Assembly: GCF_000003815.2 (NCBI RefSeq)
Contig: NC_049979.1
Span: forward strand, 11,509,381-11,573,380
DNA: 64,000 nucleotides
Direction: 5' to 3'
Source: Branchiostoma floridae
Taxonomy: Eukaryota > Chordata > Leptocardii > Amphioxiformes > Branchiostomatidae
Shown here in pieces: positions 1 through 12,519 of the stretch. A model generated the notes under the pieces. It was not told the DNA's origin and did no database searches. It saw only the letters and a list, made by a program, of their open reading frames with translations. The translations under genes and the position numbers were made by a program. The stretch's first letter is position 1. Each line of letters starts with the position of its first letter.

Positions 1-1553
1 ACAACGGCTGGTTTTATATTTGCTGTGCATACGTTAGTAGATTGTGACAAAAACTGGCACTTATTACACTTCTTGCCTGCTGACGGCTTTTCGAGTTGCT
101 TTCACGTTCCCGTCCACGTATAGTGGGAGAGGAGTTGCGGAGACCGTTTTTAGACACGTGTCTGCGGAAACTCGCGAAACCTGGAGAGTAGTCGCGTGTA
201 CGTATAACATTTCTATGTCCTCCGCCCACTCCACCATCAAGCGTGTGTGTGTGTGTGTGATTGTGTGTGTGTGTGTTGTCGGGATGGATTGTCTTGAGAT
301 GTGTCTTTGTCTTGTTATGTGGGTAGGTCTGGTTTTGGAAGGGTAAATGGCCGCGTTTTCTTATGAAACGTGGTTTGTAACCGTGCGTTGTTTCCAACAG
401 GTCTTCTCATTTCCCCATTTCTAATCTTGCCTCTTCATACTGACTCCTCTCCACAGTTAGACATATCAGTTCGCAGGTGCTAGTCTTGTTAGCAGGCTTG
501 TCAGGGTTGTGATCAGTGGGAGTCGGACTAAAACCAACACGGCCGGAATCCAGCTTACAGTTTTCGCTCCGTTTTGACAGTGTCTGACAGTGACACTGAC
601 ACATGAGGGTCGTCAGCAATGTGGTGCTGATTAGATGCCGTGTGATGGTTCCCTACTGGGAAATGCTGGGATGTTGTACATATAGCAATGGACAGGTTCG
701 TGCCAAAGTAATCAGACCGGTAAGGATGGCAAAGTTTATTTTGCAATGTTACCGAATACGCTGACGGTGCCATTTTATTTGTATACCTTTGCAATTTTAT
801 CTGTGTGATGTCCATGGTGGAATACTACTGTTGGAATGGAATACACAAAAGGTGTATATGGTAAATGGTAAATATTCAATATAACCTCATTCTATACATT
901 ACTAGTACATTATACTGTACCTTAGTGCTATCATTTACATCGTTCTCAACATTATATTTCATGTGTTCCTTTTTTCTTGGTCTTAGACTATACCCGGGTA
1001 AGGATATAGAAATATACATAAAATAACATCTATAGACTATACACCGATACTTCACTTCATATGAAGAGACGGACATTGTATAAAATAGTCACATAAGGAA
1101 AGTTGGACCAAGTCAAAGGTGTCGCCATCTCATACTATATACACTTCATTAAAAGGAACCACACAGAGAACGTTGTGTATACGCTTCTAAGCGGAGAGTG
1201 TGACTATACACAATGGTTTCCCTGATTATCATAAGGTTGCAGCATGAAGAAAGAATTCAAAAATGAAGCTAGAAAATTTTACCTAGCAAGAATGACAGGT
1301 AAAATAATTTTAAATGTTGGTGGTTAGATCAAATTTACAGATTCAGTTTTTTGTAAAATAGCTCAAGTGAGATCTTTTTTAAAGATTTCTTTCTTTATCT
1401 TTGCAATTCATAGTTATTGTTTCCAGAATTGCACATCTGTTAAGTTGCACATGTTCAATTTGTTTTCCGCGCTCTTGTCTTTGACTTTGAAAGGCAACAA
1501 ACGTACAATGCTGTCAACAGTTCTAGTGTCAAGGGAGGTCCTTTTGAAGTCAC
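1..1553. other. Left-edge region, no gene recognised
   Basis: I see no convincing coding exon here. The open frames overlap low-complexity sequence (a GT tract near 242-278) or lack splice sites and conserved composition. Part of this stretch probably holds the 3' UTR of the minus-strand gene ending at 1554. A 5' part of a neighbouring gene lying outside the window cannot be excluded. Confidence 0.5.
242..278. repeat. GT dinucleotide microsatellite
   Basis: A run of mostly GT units with one short interruption is visible. It produces spurious Val/Cys (plus) and His/Thr (minus) frames. Confidence 0.9.
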
Positions 1554-3098
1554 CTATGGCTTTTCCGACCTGTCTTCACCGGTAACGTCATAGTAGGAAG
1601 GGGGTGGGGCAAGACCGATGTGTGCCTGTTGGTAGGCGTGGCTCCCGGAGGGTGTGGTCGTGCGACCGTCGCTAGGTGTGGTCCCAGGCCACAGGGGCTG
1701 CATCCTGTTCGATCCGAGAGTACAAAAGGAATTATAGAAGTAATCATGTGACAAGACATTTTTGTGAAGTTGATGATTCTCATTTCATCACGTAACACAA
1801 TTACCCGGTGGCCTATTGTGAACGAGCCACTTAGAAAGCTTCAGTGTCACGTCGTAGCTTGCCTATCATACGTCATATGCCATTTGCTCGTTTATTTTTG
1901 CCTTTCTACATTACTCACGATTGACCTTTTTTTTATCTAGTAGAAACCTAATATGATTCGGACTATGTCATGATACGAGCCCGGCCGGGCTGTTAATGGA
2001 AACCAAAAATAGAAATGTATACGTAAAAATATACAAAAATCAAGTATACGGCTATTTTCTTTACGTCTTGTGTAGTTTTGTGTCTTTTATATCATGGCTT
2101 TTCATTCCCGAAAGCTTTAGCTTCGGAAATGTGACGTAGGCCTAAGCCATCTGTATACAAAATATCGGCGGCTACTCTACAAGCTAAGGTTGGATGAAAA
2201 TATTGATCACCTTCTTCTGATCTGCCCCCCCTTGTGGGCTGACAGCAAAGGGGCCACAATCTTTCCATCCAACATCTGCTTGAAGAGTTGCGGAAAAAAT
2301 CATACCTCCAAAGCTTAAGAGTCGTAACGTATAGACGAAACTTTACCTTGCGGGGTGTGGCGGGTACTGTCCTAGTGATGTCCCTGCCAACACGGTCGGC
2401 AAGGCAGGACCTCCCTGTGCGCCAGTTACGACTGTCGGGTTCATCACGACGGTCTGCCCTGTCCCCGGCGGAACTCCCGGCGGCTGGGGCGCGGTGGATC
2501 CCACCACATGTACCGTGGGCTGTCCGCCCGGCCGGTGGAAGTCGTCATGGGCCTTTTTACAACAGCAGCCCGCCAGCAGGAGGAGAACAAGACCCACGCA
2601 CAATAAGATAGGCCCTAGAAAACTGAACGGGATTCGTGGACCACTACCGCTGTATCCTATACCGGTAAAGACACAACCCTGCAGCAAAAGAACAAAGCCA
2701 GCTATGAGAGGACACATGGCCATGGCCGCGGGGTTATTGTTAGCCCGGTATCCGACATATTTGAACCCAGGTGATCTGTAGTGAATACGCCTGTTCAGGC
2801 CTGTGGGTCGGTTTAGTGATGCTCCACCTAGACCTGCTCCGTGACGACCATGGAAGCCGGCGAAGACGACACCTTGCGAATGGGCCGTGTGACTACCGGG
2901 TCCAAATGACGAGGCATCGCCGCCATGACCGTAATCGCCCCCGGCGCTACTGAAGCCACCATCGTCCCCACAACTGCTGAATCCCCCTCCTCCTCCGTCG
3001 AAGCCGCCGCCACCACTACTGAATCCTCCGTCGCCGAAGCCACCACCACCGCCAACCCCCCCACCAGAATCACAGCCCCCTCCGCCAAAGTCACCCAT
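1554..3098 (-). CDS. Glycine-rich two-TM protein with PPxY-type tail, uncharacterised
   Basis: Two exons on the minus strand: 3098-2347 and 1704-1554. The donor CAAG|GTAAAG at 2347 and the acceptor AACAG| before 1704 join in phase (2+1) and give 300 residues. The start chosen is the ATG at 3098 (MGDFGGGG...); upstream in-frame sequence is open but not protein-like. Residues 1-75 are very rich in Gly, Ser and Asp. Two hydrophobic segments follow near residues 125-150 (CPLIAGFVLLLQGCVF) and 160-185 (FLGPILLCVGLVLLLLAGCC), ending in a CCC-KK membrane edge. The C-terminal third is rich in Pro, Gly and Thr and ends with APPPSYYDVTGEDRSEKP, where PPSY is a possible WW-domain ligand. Without splicing the first frame stops right after the donor, so the second exon was found only by phase. 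I do not recognise the family. A further donor-like AAG|GTGTCG inside exon 1 might allow internal splicing. Confidence 0.7.
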
Positions 3099-4535
3099 GG
3101 ATAGTTGAATTTGAGTGTGTTTAGCGCGAGTAGCTCCTTCGTAGTGCCTTACTAATACCTCCTCTGGGCTCCGACTTACTCGAGTAAAACACCGTCCCTT
3201 AGAAATGAAGGTATACAAGTGAAACAGTCCACAGTTCTATGCATTTTTAGCGTAATAAAGTAAGGGAATCAGGGAAGACATATCCTCTATCAACACCTTC
3301 AAATCACGATATGTCAGAATGAACGTCATTTCCGTGACTCAGCAACGCAGTCTTGGTCGAGTTTACATGAAAAGCAGGGAGATCTAAACTTACATATTCT
3401 AATTATTATTTCGTCGGTGTCCCTGTTGGTAATCCTTAGCTCGGTAGAGAGCAGAGAGGACCAAACTAAGGCAACTAATACGGTGCAGAAAGATATAGGA
3501 AAACAAAAAGATGACATTAAGACGTTATCATATTGTTCATTTACCCGTGACATGTTGTGTTCCCCCGGTTGTTAACAAATTCATTGACCCTGAAGGCCAC
3601 CGGTGATTATTATAGGTGTGGTGTATCTTTAAATAGGTATTGCCTAAGGTGTTTAGCAAGGTTTTTTTCTCCATAATGCCCCAATTTAATCATGGTGGGA
3701 AAAACTTTTCCGTTCAATTTAGGGCTATTAATGTGAAATTGGAGAGGGAACAATTAGAGATTATGAAAGCAGGGCCAAGTAAGCACTATATCTGAAAGTT
3801 TATTTTTGTAGATTATTTATTTTCATTTTAGCCACCCTACATTGGTAGTGTATGCATAGAAAACGACAACAAAAAGCATAAACGAAGTCCTGAACTTAAA
3901 TCACATTTTCCCACCATAGGTTACAAATCCGAGGAGAGCGTATTGAGATACAACAAAGCACTAACAGAAGGTTATCTATTATTTAAGGACACCTTTTGTA
4001 GCTTCCAGTCATTGAAGGACGCTATTTCAACACCAAAAGTATGACGTGTCATGGATCCTAAATATTGGTGTATCCAATACATCATAATACTGTGTAATGC
4101 ATTGTACGTACATGTAACGCTTAGACTTAGTCAAAGAGAGTATGGGACAGAAAACAAAACAACAATTTTCGCAGTAGTTTTGAGTTTCAGGTGAAGAGGT
4201 CACCTCAAAAACGACGAGCAGCTCCACACGTCCGTGTACATTCCCATGGCTAACCTGGCGGTAAGCAACGTCCTAACCGGTACAACAATCGGAATATGGA
4301 GTGTTGGCTCACATTCACACACAGTCTGCCCCGTCTGGTGGCTTTACGCGACTCTTCTTCATCTCTGCCTTACTCTCCTGGCTCGTGTGCGCTGGGGTCT
4401 ATGATATGTTGAGCGTTCGCCACTCATACACACGACTGCAACAGGGCCGGCCCATGCCTCTAAGGTTCAGCATCGGAGCGAGCCCGAGCTTTCCAAACCA
4501 CCTAGGTGCACCTGTCCTGTTCTTTTCCTTTGCGG
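3099..4535. other. Intergenic sequence upstream of the glycine-rich gene
   Basis: This should contain the promoter and 5' UTR of the minus-strand gene starting at 3098. I find no coding exon and no clear core-promoter motif. Confidence 0.4.
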
Positions 4536-4635
4536 NNNNNNNNNNNNNNNNNNNNNNNNNNNNNNNNNNNNNNNNNNNNNNNNNNNNNNNNNNNNNNNNN
4601 NNNNNNNNNNNNNNNNNNNNNNNNNNNNNNNNNNN
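4536..4635. other. Assembly gap (100 N)
   Basis: There are 100 undetermined bases. The round length suggests a placeholder rather than a measured gap. Open frames crossing it are meaningless. Confidence 0.99.
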
Positions 4636-6717
4636 CATTTCCAGTAAGACAGTGTAAAAACTATCATCTGAACTGATATCATTTTAATGTATCTTGATTA
4701 TATATCTAATGTAAGGGTAACTTTTACTCTCCAAGTAGGGCTGTCAAAGCTTAATGTTTTTAAGTCATAAAAATAATGCTTAATGTTGTATAGTAATATC
4801 TAACCTTTAATGTTCCCTGTTGCAAGACAATGTTTAATGTTTATCAATGTTTAGTGCAAACCCTTGCAATAGAAAAAATTTGCAATTCACCCCCTAGGCT
4901 ACAAACAAGCTTTCAATCCATGTTGCTCTTTCCTCCTAAAACCAGTCTACTGGTACTAGTCTAATATATGACTATTTATTTAAAACAAACACTATAAAGC
5001 GAGACAAAACTTTGTGACAGTGTGATGTCCATTTTTTCTATCTACCCCAAAGGTTTTGACTCAGAATACTTTCCCAAATATTTAGTGAATCACAGTCAGA
5101 AATCACACTTCTGCATCATATTCATTGTTAAAATATTTTTCTTACCTATGTCAAAAATGATAAAATTGTCTTAGATACATTTTTTTGCATTCATGAAACA
5201 AACAGGCTGGCATAACCCTGCCATGCACCCCAGAGTTCTGCTCTGTGGGATAGGATTGTACAGCACTACACACAGAACCTGTAAACATGCACACTTACGG
5301 AATCTCACAAATCCTATTGGTTGTCAATGTGCAAATTATCCATCTAGCAAATGCTCACAAATGCCCACTCTGGGCAAGATCATGCTGCATTACTCTCATT
5401 CCTGTACAGATATACTCCCATTTATTAATCCTGAGGTTCAAGCAAATTTATTGACCTGAAGTGACAATTATCAAATCGAAGTTGACAGTTTACTACGTCT
5501 GTCTTTCTAGCAAACACTGATCAATCTCACTGCACAAGAGTCACCATACACAAACATGTCAACCGTCTCCCTGCTGAGCTGGCATTTTGGCACCAGATCT
5601 TTGTGGTTACTAAGGAAAAGGTGAATGTAGTCCCACAGCCTTTTAGAAGCTGTAGGAGCAATGATTATCCACTGTGTCTAGGGTATTTGAAGGCAGAGCC
5701 CAACCCTCTCCTTCCATCGCCCTTTACCTCCCAAACCTATTGTTTTATACCTGGGTTGATTGAAGAAATACGTAATCACAATGGTTGTAGCATGAGAGGA
5801 TTGAAACCTAGGACCTCCGGGTTCTGGGCCAGACACCCAGCAGTTCATATGATCCCACAGACAGCAAGAAGGAGGTTGATGTTTCACAGATAACAACATG
5901 CTCACATCTATGAATACATACTTCTATGAAACCTCAGTACATATACTTCTCAACAGACATTTTCCTCTCCTGCTACAAGAAAACACAAACTTGATTGTTT
6001 CCTTGAGGTAGTTTAAAAATGTGTACAAATCCATTTCTGTTCAAGTTCAAATACACATACCATTCTACCCTACATGATCCGAGTCTCTTCTAGTCTAATA
6101 AAATCTCATGGCTTGTGCCTACCTGTTGTGTCATACATTCCACTATGGCTGAAGATTAACTAAAGTTTTGCTGGAACACCTTTTGTTCCTATTGTTATTC
6201 CACTTCAATTTGGCACGATTATCTGTTTCAATCTCCATTTTTGCAAATTTGATCTTTGATCCTGGACTCCAGAATCAATATTTACAGCTAGAAAAGGGAC
6301 AATTACTGCACCTAATACACCAGGGACATTGCAGCTAGTCCATGCCCTGTTATCAAAGACATGCACACATCATACCACGACTTCCACATCAAGCCCCTGT
6401 CACAAATTTAGGACCTTCCCACTCCTGACCACTCCCCAACCAACCAAGGTCAGTGATGGTTTAGGGGTAGCCTGGAATCCACTCTATTCTACCTCCAGTT
6501 CAATCTTTTGATCACATCCAAATGGAAGGCGACTTTCCTGACTTTGTTTATCTAAAATCTATAGTCAGCTGGCACAGAAAATTTTTGAATACTAGTAGGC
6601 AACCTTGCCAACCACAACTAACTCCAAACAATGATGTGAGGAAGGTTGGAAGGCCATGCTTGGCTAATGTATGTGTGACAGGGGCTTTGCTGTGGTCATA
6701 TCCTTTATCTGAACACA
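4636..6717. other. Intergenic / probable SLC37A4 3' UTR
   Basis: AT-rich sequence with repeated TTAATGTT-like words near 4745-4860. Minus-strand AATAAA signals (TTTATT on plus) occur near 4976, 5421 and 5446 and could end SLC37A4 transcripts, giving a 3' UTR of about 1.3-1.7 kb. Around 5765-5880 the minus strand has a B-box-like GGTTTCAATCC, probably an old tRNA-derived SINE relic. No protein-coding exon seen. Confidence 0.4.
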
Positions 6718-9700
6718 TCAAGCACTTTTCTGTGTAGAGGTAGGACCAATTCTAGTTTTGATGTTTCTTAAAACAATAAACAAGAATAATGAGACAGCCA
6801 CGCTGATCTCCAGAATGATGAAGACAGTTTCCCAGTTGTAGTTCTCAGCTATCAGACCAAATGGGTAGCCAGCAATCAGGCCTCCAACTACAAAACAAGG
6901 AAATGAAAAAAAAACATAAATCACAAAAACTGTAAGAAATCAAATACAGTACAGAAATGTAAATGCATTTAAGTTCGCGGGGATTTAATTTTGCGGTAGC
7001 GGGAAAAAGGACTTTTCGCGGTGGTTTTGATTTTGCGGTAGTACCATGCACTGTAGTCTCTTACTACCATGAAAAAATGTTTGCGGTGGTTTTAAATTCG
7101 CGGTTAAGTGGCCACCGCGAAAAACGCGAACATTAATCCACCGGGAACATTTCTGCATTTACAGTATGCAGACATATGAGTAGACATGACATTGAAATTT
7201 ACAAGTAGTTGAGGTTACTTAGCAGTAAAACAAAGTAATACTAGGTGAAAAAAAGATTATTCTAGCTGACTGGTTTGCTACTCTGACTGCTTCCATGGTA
7301 AAATTCTGTCCCCCAGGACTTTACTCAGAATACTCACAGTTAGCAGCCAGGGCCACGATGGCACTGCTGGTCCCTGATAGGCTGGAGGGAGCGTTCTCGA
7401 TAGCCAGGACCCCAAACAGGTTAATGGCACCATATGAGGTAAAGCCGATCAGAAATGCTATTGTCATGATTGTCGTCTGGAAGAAAAAAAGGCAACTTCA
7501 ACCTTTCTTGAGCTCTAAAAGTCATGAGCAGATGTGATGAAAGCAACAGATCTAGAGCGTTGAACAACATTAGCTTCTGTGGTAAAGTGCTTACACCCTT
7601 ATGTCCCAACATGCCCCTAACCCTAGCTTTAACATACAGGTGTCTGAACATAGGGATTTGGGAACACATGGCTCTCCCCCAGAATTTCTTAAAGATGATT
7701 GTGAAGAACTGAAACCAAGCAATCCCCCAGAGCAGCTTCCTCATAAACTGCGACCAGAAAAATGTGGTGGCAAACTGGGCTGACACTGTCTGGGGTTTGT
7801 CCTCTCTCTGGGCTGACACTGTACCATAGTATAGAGTTCCTACACCTTTCAGTGTGTAGGGTTTCTATAGCCCTTGCACCACAAATTTGCCCAGGTACTA
7901 CAACAGGGGGCAAGTCCACTGGTAGTGATGTGTATCCAAGTACCATACACTTAACTGAACTTCCTCATAAGTGCTGGGACCGACAACTGATGTAGAAAAT
8001 AGTATGTACCAATTCTAAAGTCTTTGGTTTGACTTGCCCGGGACTCGAACCTATGACCACCAAGAATAAAGGTTTGCTGTACTGACCTCCAGTGTGTCAG
8101 CCTCCACACGATCGCTGAAGCCGTAGAGCGCCAGCCCCATGGTGACCAGCATACTGATGACGTAGGGGTGACGGGGACTGCCGTAGCCAGTGAGGGGGGT
8201 CTACAGAGATACAGGGAAAATACTTTTAAAAAAGTAAATAGAAATAAAAGATACATAATGCAATTAGTGATGGTACATTTGGCACAACCAGTGATATAAT
8301 AGTACAACAAGACATTAGACAAAATAATAGATAGTGCATTTCTACAACAAGGAAGACAATAAAAAAGTTGCCAAACTTACTGCTTTGACCATCTTGTCTG
8401 TGACCATACCAGCTATTACACTGCCAAAGATGCCACCAAATTCAAGGGAACTTGTAAACAGACTACCTGCACAACAAAATACGTCCAAATGAAAGACAAG
8501 GTGTAAGCACAGCCCAAATAAAAAAAAATGCCTCAAGTAGCTGAACAGACCAGAGTGAATTAAGAAATCTGAAGAGAGAAGATTACAAGCTGAGAGGCAC
8601 AGAGCGAGAAATTCAAGCCAGAGGGTATCAACTTGATAAAGGTAACGCTGACCATCACATGACATCAGATACCCTTATAACCATGTGTACTTTCTATGGA
8701 AATACATTTTCTAGACATTGTACTGACCACATACAATCCTTGTAGGTAACAACTGTTGTCAGTCTTCCAGCTAAGGTCTGGTAAATATAACTGGAAGACT
8801 TATGTTATTCTCTTATACATAAAACATATCAAAAGTAGACTGGACTTTTGTTTGTTCATTTGTTTGTTCATTCTGTCATTAAAAAGATTTTTTTTAAAGC
8901 GACACTGACCTACATAGGGTTCATGACCTTTGTCCTGGATGAGGAACAGCTGACCCCAGTTCAGGCAGCTGGTCTTGACAGCAAACACGACAAAGTAGGT
9001 GAAGGAGATGAGCCACAGGTACGCGCTGTCCAACAGGGACAGCATGCTGGGGGCCTCGCCTGCAGGAGGGAATGGATGGATGGATGGATGGATGGATGGA
9101 TGGTTCAAGTTCAATGGATATTGTTTCTACTCCCTCCTGTCCTCCATCAAATATGTCAGCAGCCACATAATTGAGGTAGTATTTGAATGACTTGAATGTA
9201 GAATGAACACTTTAAAATGTGCCATTGAGTTAGCATTCCTTCAAAATATGATGAATATGTACATACATTTGTACTTTTGTTTATCAGTAGCTATAACTGT
9301 CCCTCTACATAAGAAACACATGTGGTGTTTTAAGAGTCAGTCACAAACCTTTAGATTCTGTGGTTTTCTTCTGCGTGTTTGCTACAATGTTTTCCAGTCC
9401 GACGTGTGACGGCTCGTCCACAACTAGCCCGTAGGAAAGTACAGCCAACGCAAGAGACAAAACACCTGCAAAAAAAAATGCACAAAAACGTACTACTACT
9501 AGATAATCCCCCTTTACAAGAGAGAGAGTATATTGGGAGTTGAACACACATCACAACCAGTGGACTAGCTCCCTACTGTAGTGCACTGCCTTATACACCA
9601 AAATAATGATTTTTTTCTACTATAGAATCATGATTTAAAAGAGAAGAGTGATGTAGCTTACCTGGGATAAGAAGACCTGCCCTCCAGCCGTACCTGGTGG

Positions 9701-11214
9701 CGATCTCCATGGTAACCAGCGGCCCAACAAATCCGGCCAGGTTCATGCTTGTAGCCAGGATGCTCCACCATGTACCAAACTGGGACGGCTTGAACCACTT
9801 ACAGGGGAAACAAACAGGAATGTGTTCTAGGCTAAGGGTTTGGTCGAAAGTTATTTTTCGGCACAAAGAAGTAGACCTTGTACAAAGAAGTACACAGATA
9901 ATGATAACACTTTATAACAATGTATCATATAAAGTGTACCTACTTGACGTAAGACCTTTGCACACGCCGGCCAGCCAAAGCCCTGGACCAGTCCATTAAT
10001 GAACCATAGCAGGGAGTAGAGTAGGACAGAGTCAAAGAGAATGAAGACGACATTGCACACCCCACAGAGGAACAAGCCGACAGCAAACATGGAGCGAGCG
10101 CTCAGGTGGTCCGACGCCAGGCCGCTCAGGAACTTGCTGAAGGCGTAGGCCATGGTCTGGCTACTGATGACCAACCCTGTACAAAAGATGTTTAACTTAT
10201 CTTTTAAAGACTTGCTGAAAGTTTGAAATGATAAAAGATTTCATACTTACTAATTATGCTCCAAAATTTGAGTTGTGCACCTTATATTTGAGAACCTACT
10301 GATCACCCCTCAAAACCAACTCTATGCATGAGATGTAAATTGGCCAACAATGAGTATCCGGGAACAGAAAAATATCTTTAGGTCTTAGTAATGACTTTAG
10401 TCTGTAGTCTGAGGACTGATGACCAACCCTGTGCATGTTATGCTTTTGTTAAGGCATAATATGCCAGCCCTATATAATCTTTTTTAGAAACTTAACTAAC
10501 AAAAGTCAAACCCAAAGGAAATTGACAATTTCCCTAAGGAAGCTAAGTAATGCTAGAGCTGACACTAGTCTGGCTGCTGATGACTAATGGATACAAAATG
10601 TACATGGATGCCATGTTATTGTGCTACACTGCATTTGGTTTTACAGTCATTATGCATATGACCTAGATACATGTGTATTTTGACTTCTGGATGTATTTTA
10701 TGTTTGCCACAGCTGGAAACTCAGGGTATTAGGGGAGCATCCAAAGCCTCCATAACTAGTATATTGTCATGAGCAGGTAATGTTCATGATGACTCTATTA
10801 CAGGCAATAGATATGATTTCGAATCAACATCACTAATAAAATAAAATACTCATAAAATTGCTAATTCTCAGCCAGAAGAAAATGATACTGTTAGTGACTC
10901 TCTGAATCTAATCAACCAGAGTCCTATTTCATGATTTTAATTTCTAGCTTCATAAAACAATTGTTATTGTTTAAATAGAAACATCTTGAAACATCCATAC
11001 ATTGACATAGCCTTACATTCCATCCCATCCTTAACAAGCACAGAATATTTCCATCAAGGTCGTTACCAAGGTCACTCTGGTCCAGCCCCTCCTCCATGAC
11101 GACGGGCATGATGAAGCCGAAGGACTTCCGTGTCAGGTGGTAGAAACAGTAGCCCACGTACATGGTGGTGATGATCACCACACGGTGCCGATTGTACTCC
11201 GTATCACCAGCCAT
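6718..11214 (-). CDS. SLC37A4: Glucose-6-phosphate transporter (SLC37A4/G6PT)
   Basis: Nine minus-strand exons: 11214-11067, 10176-9944, 9797-9662, 9465-9349, 9059-8910, 8466-8381, 8200-8087, 7476-7338, 6887-6718. All have GT-AG borders, and phases sum to 1293 nt (430 residues plus stop), matching the human length of about 429. The protein is a major-facilitator phosphate/glucose-6-phosphate antiporter of the ER membrane. In vertebrates it feeds glucose-6-phosphatase. Diagnostic blocks: YHLTRKSFGFIMP near the N-terminus, where Arg29 corresponds to the human substrate-site Arg28; GLVQGFGWPACAKVLRQWF; PSQFGTWWSILATSMNLAGFVGPLV; and the C-terminal AENYNWETVF with LRNIKTRIG. The start ATG at 11214 follows a possible acceptor GCTGCACAG in the 5' UTR. 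Human G6PT ends in a KKAE-type di-lysine ER signal, while this protein ends TQKSA with one lysine at -3. Introns hold a MITE, a SINE and a GGAT microsatellite. Confidence 0.95.
6945..7166. mobile_element. MITE-like element, copy 1
   Basis: About 220 bp in the last SLC37A4 intron. The ends are imperfect inverted repeats based on TACTGTAAATGCA. The inside has characteristic words (TTTGCGGTAGCGGGAAAA, GCGGTGGTTTT, TTCGCGGT). A second copy lies at 53786-53976 in RMDN3. It has no coding capacity, so it is likely non-autonomous. Confidence 0.75.
7760..8090 (-). mobile_element. tRNA-derived SINE relic
   Basis: On the minus strand, a B-box GGTTCGAGTCC lies at 8051-8041, followed by a body running toward 7760 that includes a CTTGCCCCCTGTTGTAGTAC block. 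No good A box remains, so the head is truncated. The element begins almost at the 5' splice site of SLC37A4 exon 7 (exon end 8087). Confidence 0.5.
9072..9104. repeat. GGAT tetranucleotide microsatellite
   Basis: About eight GGAT/TGGA units lie a few bases upstream of the acceptor of SLC37A4 exon 5 (exon start 9059). Length variation here could affect the distance from branch point to acceptor. Confidence 0.9.
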
Positions 11215-11987
11215 GACTGTGCAGCCTCGTTACAATCCTAATGCCTGTGGATGGAGAGGAGGGTGCAGATGTAACTACATATGAACCAGGCTGTACAGAC
11301 TTGTGGACTGTCAAGTGGGAAACTTAATCTGCTGGCTAAATATACCAGGAAACCTGATCCCCCTGACATGCATCATAAATACCATGTTGTCAGGAGGAAT
11401 CAGGGTAAATATAGAACTTGTGTTCCAGTGAACTTTGGTCCTTGTTCTGCACTTGTCAAGTAAAGGCTATGAAAGTGTGCTTCTACTGTATGTATGATAA
11501 ACGTCAAAATCTGTTTGATTATTCTCATGTCACAGTTTTTGCTTCAAAGCTATACAATAGAATAAGATTACATATTTAACAGGACTTACTTCTCTGGCTC
11601 AAAAAAGATTTAAAGTAAAAGTTCAATACAAACAAATGATAACGATACTATACAATAATGACAAAACAATGTGACAATTAAAACATTGAAACATGGGTTA
11701 AAAAATTACAAACATAGACAACAACACCTTTCTCCTATTTTCAACTGTGCTGAGATGAGGGAACAAAACAAATGTTAGAATATTTCAAAATGAGATCCTA
11801 CCACCATGAAAGCCGGAAACACTCAGATTAGTAACATAGATAGTTCCTGCTGATTTGAAGAGATGTGGTATGTGCTGTAAATGATGCGAGGCTCTCCTGG
11901 CAAAGTGGTGCCTGAGCTAACGGCCAGTTCCCTCCGAACGACTGCAGGGTAAGTTTGCTAAATACACTCAGGACAAGAAGGGAACGC

Positions 11988-12130
11988 TCACCACACAAGG
12001 GGCGGAACAGATGTCAAACCGGCGTAACAGAGACAACAAAAACAAGTAAATGACGACGATGATGATCTGCCACGCCCACCTTTTGGCTCAGGTGCTCTTT
12101 TGGTATTTCCTGTGCTGGTCAGCAGACTAA
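11988..12130 (-). promoter_or_regulatory. Probable SLC37A4 5' UTR exon and promoter
   Basis: On the minus strand a donor-like GTGTG|GTGAGCG near 11990 follows sequence with a GC-box/KLF-like CCACGCCCACC (plus 12070-12080). This would be a non-coding first exon spliced toward the ATG exon at 11214. It is inferred only from motifs and position. Confidence 0.4.
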
Positions 12131-12299
12131 TGCAGCACTACACTGTCTGACCATCCTCCAACGCCATGTGTGCCACGTGGTTTGGGTACACGTCTTTTAG
12201 AAAGTCGCCATGACATTAGATAAACACAGAAACCCTCGGCAGACACGTCTAAAATCAATACATGTTTCAATCGAGATCGACTGTCGTCTGCTACCTTTC

Positions 12300-12395
12300 G
12301 TTCGTTGCCCGCGCGGCCATCTTGGAGTCAAAGTGTGCTCACGGTCATTGACCCAGATTGGAAGAGTTCATTCGTAGAGAGTTAACACTGGAGGG
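12300..12395 (-). promoter_or_regulatory. Repeated promoter-like segment, copy A
   Basis: Contains minus-strand CCAAGATGGCCGCG (a YY1-like core), the perfect inverted repeat GGTCATTGACC at 12343-12353, and then TTGGAAGAGTTCATTC on plus. The same block recurs at 15.2, 16.9 and 19.4 kb. It could be the upstream control region of SLC37A4 or a leftover of a lost acetyltransferase unit. Confidence 0.55.
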
Positions 12396-12398
12396 ACG

Positions 12399-12434
12399 AG
12401 TGTGTGTGTTTGTTTGTTTGTGTGTGTGTGTGTT

Positions 12435-12466
<32 letters not shown>

Positions 12467-12472
12467 TGCGTG
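12399..12472. repeat. GT / GTGC microsatellite
   Basis: GT and GTTT units are followed by a perfect run of GTGC units. It abuts promoter-like copy A. Confidence 0.9.
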
Positions 12473-12519
12473 TTCGTCTTCAAAACTTCCCCCATTTACC
12501 AAAATGGAATCATAGTATT

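Noticed and set aside
14-397. 127-residue minus-strand frame and its plus-strand partner 44-346
   Set aside because: Driven by the GT/CA microsatellite, with no conserved composition and no supporting splice sites.
9591-9866. Frame upstream of SLC37A4 exon 3 as a longer exon
   Set aside because: Sequence before 9797 is intronic; the homologous junction KVLRQ|WFKPSQ fixes the acceptor.
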